Below, one piece after another: positions 10,398 through 18,371 of a stretch of 64,000 nt of DNA; position 1 is the stretch's first letter; each line of letters begins with the position of its first letter. A model generated the notes under the pieces. The model was not told the origin of the DNA. It did no database searches and was given only the letters and a program-made list of their open reading frames with translations. The DNA comes from Fluoribacter gormanii (GTDB lineage: Bacteria > Pseudomonadota > Gammaproteobacteria > Legionellales > Legionellaceae). Both the position numbers and the translations under genes were made by a program. The DNA lies in NCBI RefSeq assembly GCF_900156395.1, contig NZ_FTNL01000007.1, positions 93,130 through 157,129 on the forward strand. Direction: 5' to 3'.

Positions 10398-11705
10398 ATG
10401 ACCCCATTAATTCGACATTTACAAGAAACGTTCCCTGAATTATCTATCCCTCTGTCCGGGCAAATTGCTATGAACTGGACATTCAAAAAAGATCTTAAGA
10501 AGCTAGGTCCTGATTTTTATCGCAAGATTATCCCTCTTCATTTGGTTATGAACCTTGAATATAGTCTTTTAGGGCAACAACTAAGGGCTAAATTCCTGTC
10601 CAAGCAGGCAATCGATCAAGAAGAACTCAAAGAGCAGCTTTTTGCGGCATTGATAATGGCTGAGCTTTTAGAGGAGATTTATGAGCACTACTTGATCATA
10701 CCAAGAGAAGTGACGCGTTTAGGTCAGCAACAAAATTTATATCGTGAATTGTTAGAATTAATAGGAGCACCGCCACAACGGCAGAAAAAAGTAGAAGACA
10801 GCACTTCGTTTACCCAACAAATACGTAATACAACGCTCGAGATTAATTTATATCGTTTGTTATTAATTCGCTCCAAACGGGCATTGGATCTGTTGGCTCT
10901 TCTTAATACAAGCTCGGAATCATATCGACATTTTGTCAGAATAATGGGCAAGCTTATGGATCCTATTTTGACACATCTATCATGGTTTTTTTGGTTACCC
11001 CGTTTGTTAGTGAATCTTTTTGTAGTAACAAAGCATACGCTGCCTGGATGGTGGATGGAGAATGAGGAATACTCTTTGGGCTGGTCTGTGCGTCTTAGCG
11101 CCCAAATAAAGCGGCGTTGGTTTGAATTAGGTAATGACATTGCCTGGGTTGGAGCAGGATTGGTTAATTGTTTTATCTTAACTGGTGCATTGGCCCCATG
11201 GGCAATTTATGTGTCGCTCGCTGTTTTTGCGTTTGACGTCATCATGGCGATGACGAGGGCTTATATTGAATTGAGTCGTTTAAATGAATTGCGAACACAC
11301 TATTCCGCAATGCTAAATAACCCAAGTAATGCGAGAGAGTATAGAGAAATAAAGGAGCATATTAAGGCAATAGATAACCAAATTGCTTTTGAGCGATTTC
11401 GACTTGGCTCCCATGTAACAACTACGACGCTTATTTTTCTGGCAATGTGTTGTGCTCTTCCTATGTTTGCAGCGAATCCAATTATTCCGTTCATTGCCGC
11501 AATGTGTTTGGTTACGATTTGTCTAGTTAACTTTGCCTTAACAGAACAGCTTAACCAATATCGACCTAAAGATACAATCGATCGTTCAGTTGCCTTGGCA
11601 AAATTGGGATTCTTTAGCAAAAAGGAACAGCCAACGGTTGATTTGGATTTAGAGCATGGTGAAGAAGATGATTTATCATTCAATAATTCACTGTGTTATG
11701 TCTAA
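10398..11705 (+). CDS. Conserved Legionella-type membrane protein of unknown function
   Basis: A 435-residue protein I cannot assign to a family. The N-terminal half (about 1-160) is soluble, helical and charged. Hydrophobic segments follow around residues 187-212 (WFFWLPRLLVNLFVV), 245-295 (two helices: GAGLVNCFILTGALAPWAIYV then VFAFDVIMAM) and 335-385 (two helices containing LIFLAMCCALPMF and FIAAMCLVTICLV). An acidic C-terminus (EHGEEDD) ends the protein. About five membrane spans with a cytosolic N-domain is the likely topology. The acidic tail is compatible with, but weak evidence for, a Dot/Icm signal. It is transcribed divergently from tkt and stands alone. Confidence 0.75.
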   Translation: MTPLIRHLQETFPELSIPLSGQIAMNWTFKKDLKKLGPDFYRKIIPLHLVMNLEYSLLGQQLRAKFLSKQAIDQEELKEQLFAALIMAELLEEIYEHYLIIPREVTRLGQQQNLYRELLELIGAPPQRQKKVEDSTSFTQQIRNTTLEINLYRLLLIRSKRALDLLALLNTSSESYRHFVRIMGKLMDPILTHLSWFFWLPRLLVNLFVVTKHTLPGWWMENEEYSLGWSVRLSAQIKRRWFELGNDIAWVGAGLVNCFILTGALAPWAIYVSLAVFAFDVIMAMTRAYIELSRLNELRTHYSAMLNNPSNAREYREIKEHIKAIDNQIAFERFRLGSHVTTTTLIFLAMCCALPMFAANPIIPFIAAMCLVTICLVNFALTEQLNQYRPKDTIDRSVALAKLGFFSKKEQPTVDLDLEHGEEDDLSFNNSLCYV

Positions 11706-11871
11706 ACAAAGCCTGAGTGAAAAGGCGTAAGCCGTAACCAGATAAATCAGAGAAAAGCCTCAATTTTCACTGCCCCTCAACCAGAGTATATGAATGATTT
11801 GATTGAAGTATAGAGGCTTTATTAATTGAATGTTATGCTTTATGTCTTGTATCTATTTTCAAAGGTAAAGC

Positions 11872-13890
11872 ATGTCAGCATCAGTCGGATTACCCCAATT
11901 TAGTCATATAGATGTTAATCATTTTCAAGCTCATCTTGATGCCATATTAAAAAAGCATTTAGATGAAGTTGATCGTTTACTTAAAGAAAATCCTCATTAT
12001 ACGTGGGATAATTTAATGTATCCTCTAGAGGATATGGCAGATGAGCTGGAGCGTTTTTGGTCGCCAATGTCTCATTTACATGGAGTAATGGATTCTCCGG
12101 AGTTACGCAAATGCTATGATGCGTGCTTGCCGCTTCTTTCAGCATATGAATCTGCAATGGGCCATAATCATGAGCTGTATGAGGCCATTAAATCAATTGA
12201 TAAGCACTCGTTGAATCCGGTACAACAAAAGTTGATCGCCGACAGTTTGCGTGATTTTGAATTATCAGGAGTTGCCCTGGATAAAGAACGTAAAAAACGA
12301 TTTGAAGCAATTCAGACACGCCTGGATGAGTTAACCAATCAATTTGAACATAATATTCTGGACGCTACCCAAGCATTTACTTTGCACATTAACGATTCAA
12401 CGCGGTTGAGAGGATTACCCGCGCACGCTTTAAATACAGCGAAAGAAGTCGCGGCCGAAAAAGGCCTTGAAGGACATGTGCTTACCCTTGAGTATCCTTG
12501 TTATCAAGCAGTAATGACCTATGCCGAAGATCGAGCATTACGCGAAGAGATGTACCAAGCCTATATTACCCGAGCCTCAGATCAAGGCCCAAATGCAGGA
12601 GCCTACGACAATACCCCGTTGATGAAGGAAATTTTAGCGTTACGTCATGAAAAAGCGGAGCTTTTAGGTTTTAACAACTATGCAGAATTGTCGATTGCGA
12701 CCAAAATGGCAGAATCCACCAGCCAAGTTAGAGAGTTTATGAATGATTTGGTTAAGCGCATCCACACACAAGCAACAACGGAGTTCAAGCAACTGGAGCA
12801 ATTTGCTGCGGAAGAATTTCAGATTAATCCCGTCAAACCGTGGGACGTCGGGTATTTGTCTGAAAAGCGAAGACAAGCTTTATTCACTTTGTCACAAGAA
12901 GATCTACGTCCTTATTTTCCGCAACCCAAGGTAATGCAGGGTTTATTCGATTTGGTTAAAAAACTTTATGGAATGTCCATTGAAGAAGTAAAAGGGGTTG
13001 ATATTTGGCATAAGGATGTCCAATGTTTTTGTGTGGTCGACGAGCACAATACGGTTCGTGGTTACGTGTATACTGATTTATTTGCCAGACCCAACAAACA
13101 CAGTGGTGCATGGATGGATTCGTTGCAAAGCCGCAGAAAATTGGAAGAAGGTAGGGTACAGTTACCTATTGCAACCTTGACCTGTAATTTTGCCAAAGCA
13201 TCTGCCAATAAACCCGCGATGTTATCGCATGAAGAAGTAGTCACTTTATTCCACGAATTTGGTCATTGCCTGCATCACATTTTAACCCAGGTTGATTATC
13301 TGGGAGCTTCAGGCATTAACGGAGTAGAATGGGATGCTGTGGAGTTACCCAGTCAATTTTTTGAAAATTGGTGTTGGGAGAAAAGTGGTTTGGATGTTTT
13401 GACTGCGCATGTGGACAGCGGCGAACCGATTCCAGAGTCACTTTTTGAACGTTTGATCGCCGCAAAAAATTTCCAATCAGCAATGGCGATGTTACGACAA
13501 ATGGAGTTTTCAATATTCGATTTCCGTATTCATCAAGAGTATACGCCAAATCAGGACGCTTTGGTTGAGAATATCCTAGCTGACGTACGCTCTAAAACAA
13601 GTGTTGTTCCTGTGGTTCCTTACAATCGTTTTCCACAGAGTTTTAGTCATATATTTGCAGGTGGATATGCTGCAGGGTACTACAGTTACAGTTGGGCAGA
13701 GGTCTTATCGAGTGATGCTTTTTCTCGTTTTGAAGAAGAGGGCGTTTTAAATCCCCAAACAGGACATGATTTCCTGCATCACATTTTGGAAGCAGGCAGC
13801 TCGAAGAAAGCCGCTGAGGCCTATAAAGAGTTCCGAGGCCGCCCGGCAACTGTTGATGCCTTGTTACGCCACAATGGGATTCAAGGCTAA
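11872..13890 (+). CDS. prlC: Oligopeptidase A, M3-family zinc metallopeptidase
   Basis: Cytoplasmic peptidase that degrades short peptides, including signal-peptide fragments in E. coli. The 672-residue protein has the M3 zinc motif HEFGH at residues 461-465 in TLFHEFGHCLHH and a downstream glutamate ligand in GVEWDAVELPSQ. C-terminal M3 features include FSHIFAGGYAAGYYSY. Length matches E. coli PrlC (about 680). It lies immediately upstream of the tmRNA gene on the same strand with a hairpin between, so the two are probably separately transcribed. Confidence 0.95.
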   Translation: MSASVGLPQFSHIDVNHFQAHLDAILKKHLDEVDRLLKENPHYTWDNLMYPLEDMADELERFWSPMSHLHGVMDSPELRKCYDACLPLLSAYESAMGHNHELYEAIKSIDKHSLNPVQQKLIADSLRDFELSGVALDKERKKRFEAIQTRLDELTNQFEHNILDATQAFTLHINDSTRLRGLPAHALNTAKEVAAEKGLEGHVLTLEYPCYQAVMTYAEDRALREEMYQAYITRASDQGPNAGAYDNTPLMKEILALRHEKAELLGFNNYAELSIATKMAESTSQVREFMNDLVKRIHTQATTEFKQLEQFAAEEFQINPVKPWDVGYLSEKRRQALFTLSQEDLRPYFPQPKVMQGLFDLVKKLYGMSIEEVKGVDIWHKDVQCFCVVDEHNTVRGYVYTDLFARPNKHSGAWMDSLQSRRKLEEGRVQLPIATLTCNFAKASANKPAMLSHEEVVTLFHEFGHCLHHILTQVDYLGASGINGVEWDAVELPSQFFENWCWEKSGLDVLTAHVDSGEPIPESLFERLIAAKNFQSAMAMLRQMEFSIFDFRIHQEYTPNQDALVENILADVRSKTSVVPVVPYNRFPQSFSHIFAGGYAAGYYSYSWAEVLSSDAFSRFEEEGVLNPQTGHDFLHHILEAGSSKKAAEAYKEFRGRPATVDALLRHNGIQG

Positions 13891-13895
13891 AGCAA

Positions 13896-13926
13896 TCCTG
13901 GGTGAGGGCAAAGCCCTAACCCAGGA
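13896..13926 (+). terminator. Hairpin after prlC
   Basis: Arms CCTGGGT and ACCCAGG, with an inner GGGC/GCCC stem, just past the prlC stop. No U-run follows. It resembles the REP-like hairpins seen elsewhere and may end prlC transcription or protect its 3' end. Confidence 0.45.
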
Positions 13927-13979
13927 AATTACTTCCCGAATTTTCAAAAGAAAACTGCTAATCTATACGCATTTTATGT

Positions 13980-13985
13980 TATACT
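13980..13985 (+). promoter_or_regulatory. -10 box of the tmRNA gene
   Basis: TATACT lies 13 nt before the mature tmRNA 5' end, consistent with a short precursor trimmed at its 5' end. A clear -35 is not visible. Confidence 0.45.
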
Positions 13986-13998
13986 TAAAGTGTACAAA

Positions 13999-14403
13999 GG
14001 GGGCGACCTGGCTTCGACGTGGGTTGCAAAACCAGAGGTGCATGCCGAGAATGAGAACTCTCGTAAATCAGACTCAACTAAATATAAATGCAAACGATGA
14101 AAACTTTGCTGGTGGAGAAGCTATCGCTGCCTAATAAGCACTTTAGTTAAACCATCACTGTGTACTGGCCAATAAACCCAGTATCCCGTTCGACCGAGCC
14201 CGCTTATCGGTATCGAATCAACGGTCATAAGAGATAAGCTAGTGTCTTAATCCATCCCGTATTAAGATGCGAAATTCAGGGAATCGCTGTGTAGTATCCT
14301 GCCCGTCGGAGAATGCACAGTTAAATTAAAAGACACGGCTACGCATGTAGAGCTGAAGGCAGAGGATTTGCGGACGCGGGTTCGATTCCCGCCGCCTCCA
14401 CCA
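13999..14403 (+). ncRNA. ssrA: Transfer-messenger RNA (tmRNA)
   Basis: One-piece tmRNA of 405 nt that rescues stalled ribosomes together with SmpB. The 5' end GGGGGCG pairs with the 3' CGCCTCC to form the tRNA-like acceptor stem (one G-U pair), followed by discriminator A and encoded CCA. The T-arm GGTTCGATTCC precedes it. The tag reading frame at 14090-14134 encodes ANDENFAGGEAIAA then TAA, a tag of the ANDEN type ending in Ala-Ala. The last 27 nt are also the left boundary of an integrated island and are repeated at 17776-17802. Confidence 0.97.
14377..14403 (+). repeat. attL-like direct repeat (3' end of ssrA)
   Basis: The 27 nt from CGGGTTCGATTCCC to the final CCACCA of the tmRNA are identical to 17776-17802. 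Bases on both sides differ, so the repeat is exactly 27 bp. This is the classic footprint of integration into a tRNA-like 3' end, which keeps the RNA gene intact. Confidence 0.9.
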
Positions 14404-14781
14404 ACTTATTGATTTATAAAGAATTTTTTATTAACTTGTTCCCGCTGGTTATTTCTTCTTTTAATAAATATTAATAAGTAACTATCTAATTATATTTGAA
14501 ATCTGATTTTTTAATCATCTATTCACCTCCTGATAGTATATTTTGAAAGTCCCCAATTTATGCCCAAAAAATGAAATTTAAATAGCTCGACTATAGTTAA
14601 TTGTATATTGCTAATCATTTATACAGATATACAGATTTTTATTTTAGAGGGATTAGATTATTCATATAATTGTTAGTTTTCTTTTCAATATTCGCAAAAT
14701 GATGATTTCTAGGAAGCTAAATTCAACAAGAGACAATTAAGATGAACTCATTTTAATAAATATTTTGATCAGAGCTCCTTT
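14404..14781. other. Left end of the ssrA island, no gene seen
   Basis: 378 nt of AT-rich sequence. A 22-nt motif (CCCAATTTATGCCCAAAAAAT..., 14552-14573) recurs with three changes near the right end at 17704-17725. No other structure was recognised. Confidence 0.5.
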
Positions 14782-16287
14782 ATGTTGTATTCCAACATGG
14801 AAAATGCAAGCTTTTTAAAATATGTGATTGTTAAATTTCAAAATGCCTGTAATCTTGGCATTAAGTCACAGGAATCGTCATTGCAGAGAGACAACATGCT
14901 GGAACATTATGATAAAACAATTGCAATTCTACCTTATGACCTTATTTTAGGGATTTTTTCGGATCCTTGTCTTGGAATCAGAGAACACCTAATCATAAGT
15001 CTTGTCTGCAATTTATGGGCTAGACTCTCTTCACACAATACTGTCTGGCAAGCATTATTTTTAAGAAAATTTTCATGGTCTCCTGCTCTTTTTTATACCC
15101 ATGCTTCCATCAGGGAAAGTTACAAGCAGCAGCTGTCCCTAAACGTCAATTTTGAAGAAAAATGCAAGCCGAATCATCAATGCTCCATGGAGCCTGGATT
15201 AATAGCGGCAATTCGGGAAAGTAATCTGGCACGGATTGAAGCCTTGCTGCACTCTGGTCATGGAATATTCGTCAGCTCCCAGCAAAATGTAGGTGGATTT
15301 TTCGATGAATACCTGCAAGTGTTATCTGAATCTACAAATCTACCCCCCGTTCTGTTAAAAAAAATTTTTGAAAATGGAATTGTCGATGAAAACATGGAGC
15401 GTTATGGAATAAATGGATTTCATATTCTTTGTTTAAAAGGAAATCAGGCATTGCTGGATAAAATATTTACATTGCTTGGCGATGACTTGTTAGAGATAAG
15501 TCGTTATGCTGACAGCGATGGTGTTGATTTATTTTCCCATTTATTAAACTATCCATTTTATGAAGACAATCCAGTTGCTTACGCCGATGTTCAAATCGGT
15601 GAAGAAACTAATCGTCTGGGTCTTATACTGGAGACATTTTATAATGTACTTGGTAAAACAAGAATGCGCAGTTTGTTAATCACTCCATTTTTCGAATCAG
15701 GGCATGAAAGTTTCATCCATGTATTAGCAAATTACATCAGTTATCCCAAGGGCAACCAACATTTCTTTAAGGCATTTTCCTACCTAGAGAGAGAAGATTA
15801 TTGGATATTATTAGCAGAAGGTTCTAACTATTTTGATATCCCTCTATTCAAACTTATCCACTGTCCCCAATCTTTCAAACGATTAGTACGGAGCTTGGAA
15901 GATGATGCACCAAGATTCCTCATGCATAAGAATTGTCATGGATATAGTTTTCTATATTTTCTCCTATGTAACGGCAAATTTTCCTCTATCCCTTTGCTTG
16001 AAGAAGTAATGGGACTGGATTTTATTGATTTTCTGGTTATGAAAGACAGCAATGAAAATATGTTAAAAAAAATTCTTGGTACTAGAGTGACCAAGGTTAA
16101 GGATATGATTATTCAGGTTCTGAAGTTAATGAAAGATTACGACTGCACGGACATTATTCAGGAGCTCCATGGAAGTCCTGAATTTTTCGATATTGTAAAT
16201 AAAAATTGTCTTTTAGATGCGAATGAAATTTCAGATATTTTCATTGAATACCTTGATGAGGAAACTTATTCATGTACATTGCTCTAA
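14782..16287 (+). CDS. F-box protein with possible ankyrin-like repeats, candidate effector
   Basis: A 501-residue protein. An F-box lies at about residues 49-97 (LPYDLILGIFSDPCLGI..., then SLVCNLWARLSS and a VWQALFLRKF end), which fits the consensus from Leu-Pro to the Trp better than the 3405 gene does. Beyond it, segments such as IAAIRESNLARIEALLHSGHG (about 138-158) and GFHILCLKGNQALLDKIF (about 212-230) look like degenerate ankyrin helices, but no regular array is visible. An F-box plus ankyrins is the architecture of the L. pneumophila effector AnkB. The start is uncertain: ATG at 14782, 14797 or 14896 would all keep the F-box. Lone cargo gene at the left of the ssrA island. Confidence 0.75.
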   Translation: MLYSNMENASFLKYVIVKFQNACNLGIKSQESSLQRDNMLEHYDKTIAILPYDLILGIFSDPCLGIREHLIISLVCNLWARLSSHNTVWQALFLRKFSWSPALFYTHASIRESYKQQLSLNVNFEEKCKPNHQCSMEPGLIAAIRESNLARIEALLHSGHGIFVSSQQNVGGFFDEYLQVLSESTNLPPVLLKKIFENGIVDENMERYGINGFHILCLKGNQALLDKIFTLLGDDLLEISRYADSDGVDLFSHLLNYPFYEDNPVAYADVQIGEETNRLGLILETFYNVLGKTRMRSLLITPFFESGHESFIHVLANYISYPKGNQHFFKAFSYLEREDYWILLAEGSNYFDIPLFKLIHCPQSFKRLVRSLEDDAPRFLMHKNCHGYSFLYFLLCNGKFSSIPLLEEVMGLDFIDFLVMKDSNENMLKKILGTRVTKVKDMIIQVLKLMKDYDCTDIIQELHGSPEFFDIVNKNCLLDANEISDIFIEYLDEETYSCTLL

Positions 16288-16534
16288 TTTCTCCATCAAA
16301 TCACTGCATTGGAGCTGAATAGGAGGAAGAAATTCTGTCTGGTCTAGGTAAAAAATTATAGTTGCAAAAAACCTATGCCAGGTTTTGGCTGATGGCAATT
16401 AAATTGGATCCCTGGATGTATTATATTTGCAGCTAATTTAGGTCAATTTTGTGTTCTGTTTGCGAGCCCTTAACGGTAGGGGGCTTAAGAAAACTCCCTT
16501 TAAATTAAACATGGAAATATATAATACACTGTAC

Positions 16535-16540
16535 TATAAT
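16535..16540 (+). promoter_or_regulatory. -10 box of the toxin-antitoxin operon
   Basis: A perfect TATAAT 28 nt before the toxin start. No convincing -35 was seen 16-18 nt upstream. Autoregulation by the antitoxin is usual for such operons, but no operator was identified. Confidence 0.4.
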
Positions 16541-16568
16541 ACCTGGTAGCATAATTTGGTTTGCATTT

Positions 16569-16958
16569 ATGAAGCACTTAAAAATAAAAAAATTTAATAA
16601 TGAAGCAAAAAAAGTTGGTTTAAAGGATGAAACCCTTATCAAAACGTTAGATAACTTTTTTAAGTTAAGTAGGGATGAACAACTACAATACTCTTTGGGG
16701 GCTGGGCTTTATAAGTTAAGAATTGCAACAAATGAAGGGCGAGGCAAAAGCGGAGGGGGAAGAAGTATATTAGCTTATAAGAAGGATAATGGAATTTATT
16801 GGCTACATTTATTTTCTAAAAACGACAAAGGAAATGTGACGACTTCTGAACTTAAAAAATTAAAACAATTAGCCGATATCATGCTCGGACTTAATGATGA
16901 ACAAATAAATAAGCTAATTAATTTAGGTGAACTTTGTGAGGTAAATATAAATGTCTAA
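16569..16958 (+). CDS. Type II toxin, RelE/HigB-like
   Basis: A 129-residue protein of the RelE-like toxin family that includes HigB-type mRNA interferases. Typical features are LGAGLYKLRIA followed by EGRGKSGGGRSILAYKK, the HLFSKNDKGN segment and a C-terminal ELKKLKQLADIML helix. Expected action is ribosome-dependent mRNA cleavage when the antitoxin is lost. It overlaps the antitoxin gene by 8 nt, with the toxin first, as in higBA loci. Inside the ssrA island. Confidence 0.88.
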   Translation: MKHLKIKKFNNEAKKVGLKDETLIKTLDNFFKLSRDEQLQYSLGAGLYKLRIATNEGRGKSGGGRSILAYKKDNGIYWLHLFSKNDKGNVTTSELKKLKQLADIMLGLNDEQINKLINLGELCEVNINV

Positions 16959-17253
16959 TATACAAGATACAATTAATGATCTTGCACAAGGTCTTTATAA
17001 AGCTGAAATTATTGATAAAAAAACATTAAGAAATCTTACCGATCAAGATTTACCTGTTTTACATGAATTTACTGGAGAAGAGATTCAGCAGTTACGGAAA
17101 AAACAAAAATTAAGTCAATCAGTATTTGCTAAATATCTTAATGTTAGTCCTGCAATGATTCGTGGGTTAGAACAGGGAAAGCGGCATGCTCATGGTGCAA
17201 TACTTAAATTACTGAATATCGTAGAAAACCATGGCATCGCTGGTTTACTTTAA
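16951..17253 (+). CDS. Antitoxin with XRE-type HTH, HigA/NadS-like
   Basis: A 100-residue protein whose C-terminal half is a Cro/C1-type helix-turn-helix: IQQLRKKQKLSQSVFAKYLN then SPAMIRGLEQGKRHAHG. It should neutralise the toxin and repress the operon. The N-terminal 50 residues are acidic and probably bind the toxin. The start overlaps the toxin end by 8 nt, implying translational coupling. Confidence 0.88.
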   Translation: MSNIQDTINDLAQGLYKAEIIDKKTLRNLTDQDLPVLHEFTGEEIQQLRKKQKLSQSVFAKYLNVSPAMIRGLEQGKRHAHGAILKLLNIVENHGIAGLL

Positions 17254-17390
17254 GGATATTGGTTTGATCATGACAAGTACTTATAAAGACAGCTAGTTTG
17301 GTGTAGATAAATTTAAAGGTGACAAAATGACTAATCAAGTATGGAGCTTTGCCAAAGACATTTTCTAAGTTAACTAACTTAGGAATGATT

Positions 17391-17639
17391 ATGTCTGTAA
17401 AAAATAAAACAAAAGATCGTGATATAAACGGTCGTATATGCCGAAAATATACTGGTCCATCTCTCAATTGGAAGGTAGCCTTTCCCAAAGGATGTCCTAA
17501 AAGTTGGAGAAATATGTTTATGAACAGACCCAAGCGAAGAAAGAGCAAACAATTATGTCATCAGATTTTAAAAGGAAGTGACTATAATGAACTCAATTTT
17601 CCTTTGGGTAATAAAAAGCCTCATTACTATTATTGGTAA
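17391..17639 (+). CDS. Small basic protein of unknown function
   Basis: An 82-residue basic protein (MSVKNKTKDRDINGRICRKY...) rich in Lys/Arg with a YYYW C-terminus. I do not recognise it. ATG at 17391 is preferred because AGGA lies seven bases upstream, although the frame stays open further up to 17349. A hairpin overlaps its end. It is the last gene before the right island repeat. Confidence 0.45.
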   Translation: MSVKNKTKDRDINGRICRKYTGPSLNWKVAFPKGCPKSWRNMFMNRPKRRKSKQLCHQILKGSDYNELNFPLGNKKPHYYYW

Positions 17640-17646
17640 TGAGGCT
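17617..17646. terminator. Hairpin near the right island end
   Basis: Arms AGCCTCATTAC and GTAATGAGGCT (11 bp, perfect) around an 8-nt loop, preceded by AAAA on the plus strand. On the minus strand the hairpin is followed by TTTTT, so it would also terminate leftward transcription. Confidence 0.6.
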
Positions 17647-17775
17647 CATTTAATCAAAAATAAAATTGACAAAAAAACACAGAAGCAATTGAGAGAAAAA
17701 CTACCCAATATCTGCCCAAAAAATCAGGGAAATTAATATAACCCTGTAATAACAATAAGTTAGAATAAATTGTCT

Positions 17776-17802
17776 CGGGTTCGATTCCCGCCGCCTCCAC
17801 CA
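17776..17802 (+). repeat. attR-like direct repeat
   Basis: Perfect 27-nt copy of the ssrA 3' end (CGGGTTCGATTCCC ... CTCCACCA) with no tmRNA body in front of it. It marks the right boundary of the mini-island. Confidence 0.9.
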
Positions 17803-18371
17803 TAAAATGTTGATATATTAATCATTTTTATATATTGTCCTTTCAAAAGTGTTTATTCGGACTTACCTTTCCACTTAAATTAATCTAATAAACCTTGTTT
17901 TTAAAAAATTTAGAATGTTGTCCTAAAACTATTGAAAATAACCGTCCTGGCTTAAGAGCCTGAGGCTTTATTGGGGCGGAAGTTTCCTTAAAAAAATATA
18001 AATCAGAAATGACAATAAAAACTGATGAGGCTTTGGTGACAACTAAAAGTGGTCATTTAGTTTAAAAGAAATTGAGAAGTATTTTTGTTGCATTATTCTA
18101 GTTTAAGTAAAATAGTCTAAAAAGTACGACTATAGTTTTGCAAATTAACAATTCAAGGCTTGATCCTGTACGTGCATCACCCCATAGGCGTTTTATAGCG
18201 CCAACCCAATGTTTTTAAATATATCTATCCTCAATTCGCTCATGCCTGTTTCCCTCTTTACGATGGAGCTAATTTGAGGCAATTCGGACCAAAGTACTAA
18301 ATATTTTTGTTAATTTTCGCTTAATGTTAATACTTTATACTGCCAACATTTTTATAAATTCTAAAATAAAC
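17803..18371. other. Intergenic region right of attR with a transposase remnant
   Basis: 569 nt without an intact gene. It holds the decayed transposase end described at 18048-18170. The rest is AT-rich with no recognised feature. Confidence 0.6.
18048..18170 (+). pseudogene. Transposase 3'-end remnant, copy A
   Basis: About 120 nt closely matching 25766-25889. Read with frameshifts, both copies encode the end of a protein like FSLKEIGEYF..HYSS-VSKLVKKLRL-stop. This is the helix-turn-helix tail seen in REP-associated/IS200-like Y1 transposases. Here GAG replaces GGG in the motif and stops interrupt the frame, so it is dead. Confidence 0.6.

Larger units (their letters stand above)
14404..17802. 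mobile_element. Mini genomic island integrated at ssrA
   Basis: A 3.4-kb segment between the 27-bp repeats at 14377-14403 and 17776-17802. Cargo in order: an F-box protein (14782-16287), a HigB/HigA-type toxin-antitoxin pair (16569-17253) and an unknown 82-residue protein (17391-17639). No integrase or excisionase was found, so the element is either a decayed island or a non-autonomous one mobilised in trans. The toxin-antitoxin pair could stabilise it. Effector-like genes continue beyond the right repeat, so ssrA may have received more than one insertion. Confidence 0.8.

Noticed and set aside
10724..11140. 138-codon minus-strand open frame inside the membrane-protein gene at 10398-11705
   Set aside because: Lies entirely antisense to a longer, better-supported gene; composition is not protein-like and there is no ribosome site.
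13766..14134. 122-codon plus-strand frame spanning the end of prlC and the start of ssrA
   Set aside because: It overlaps prlC in another frame and ends at the tmRNA tag stop; its last 14 codons are the real tag, the rest is chance.
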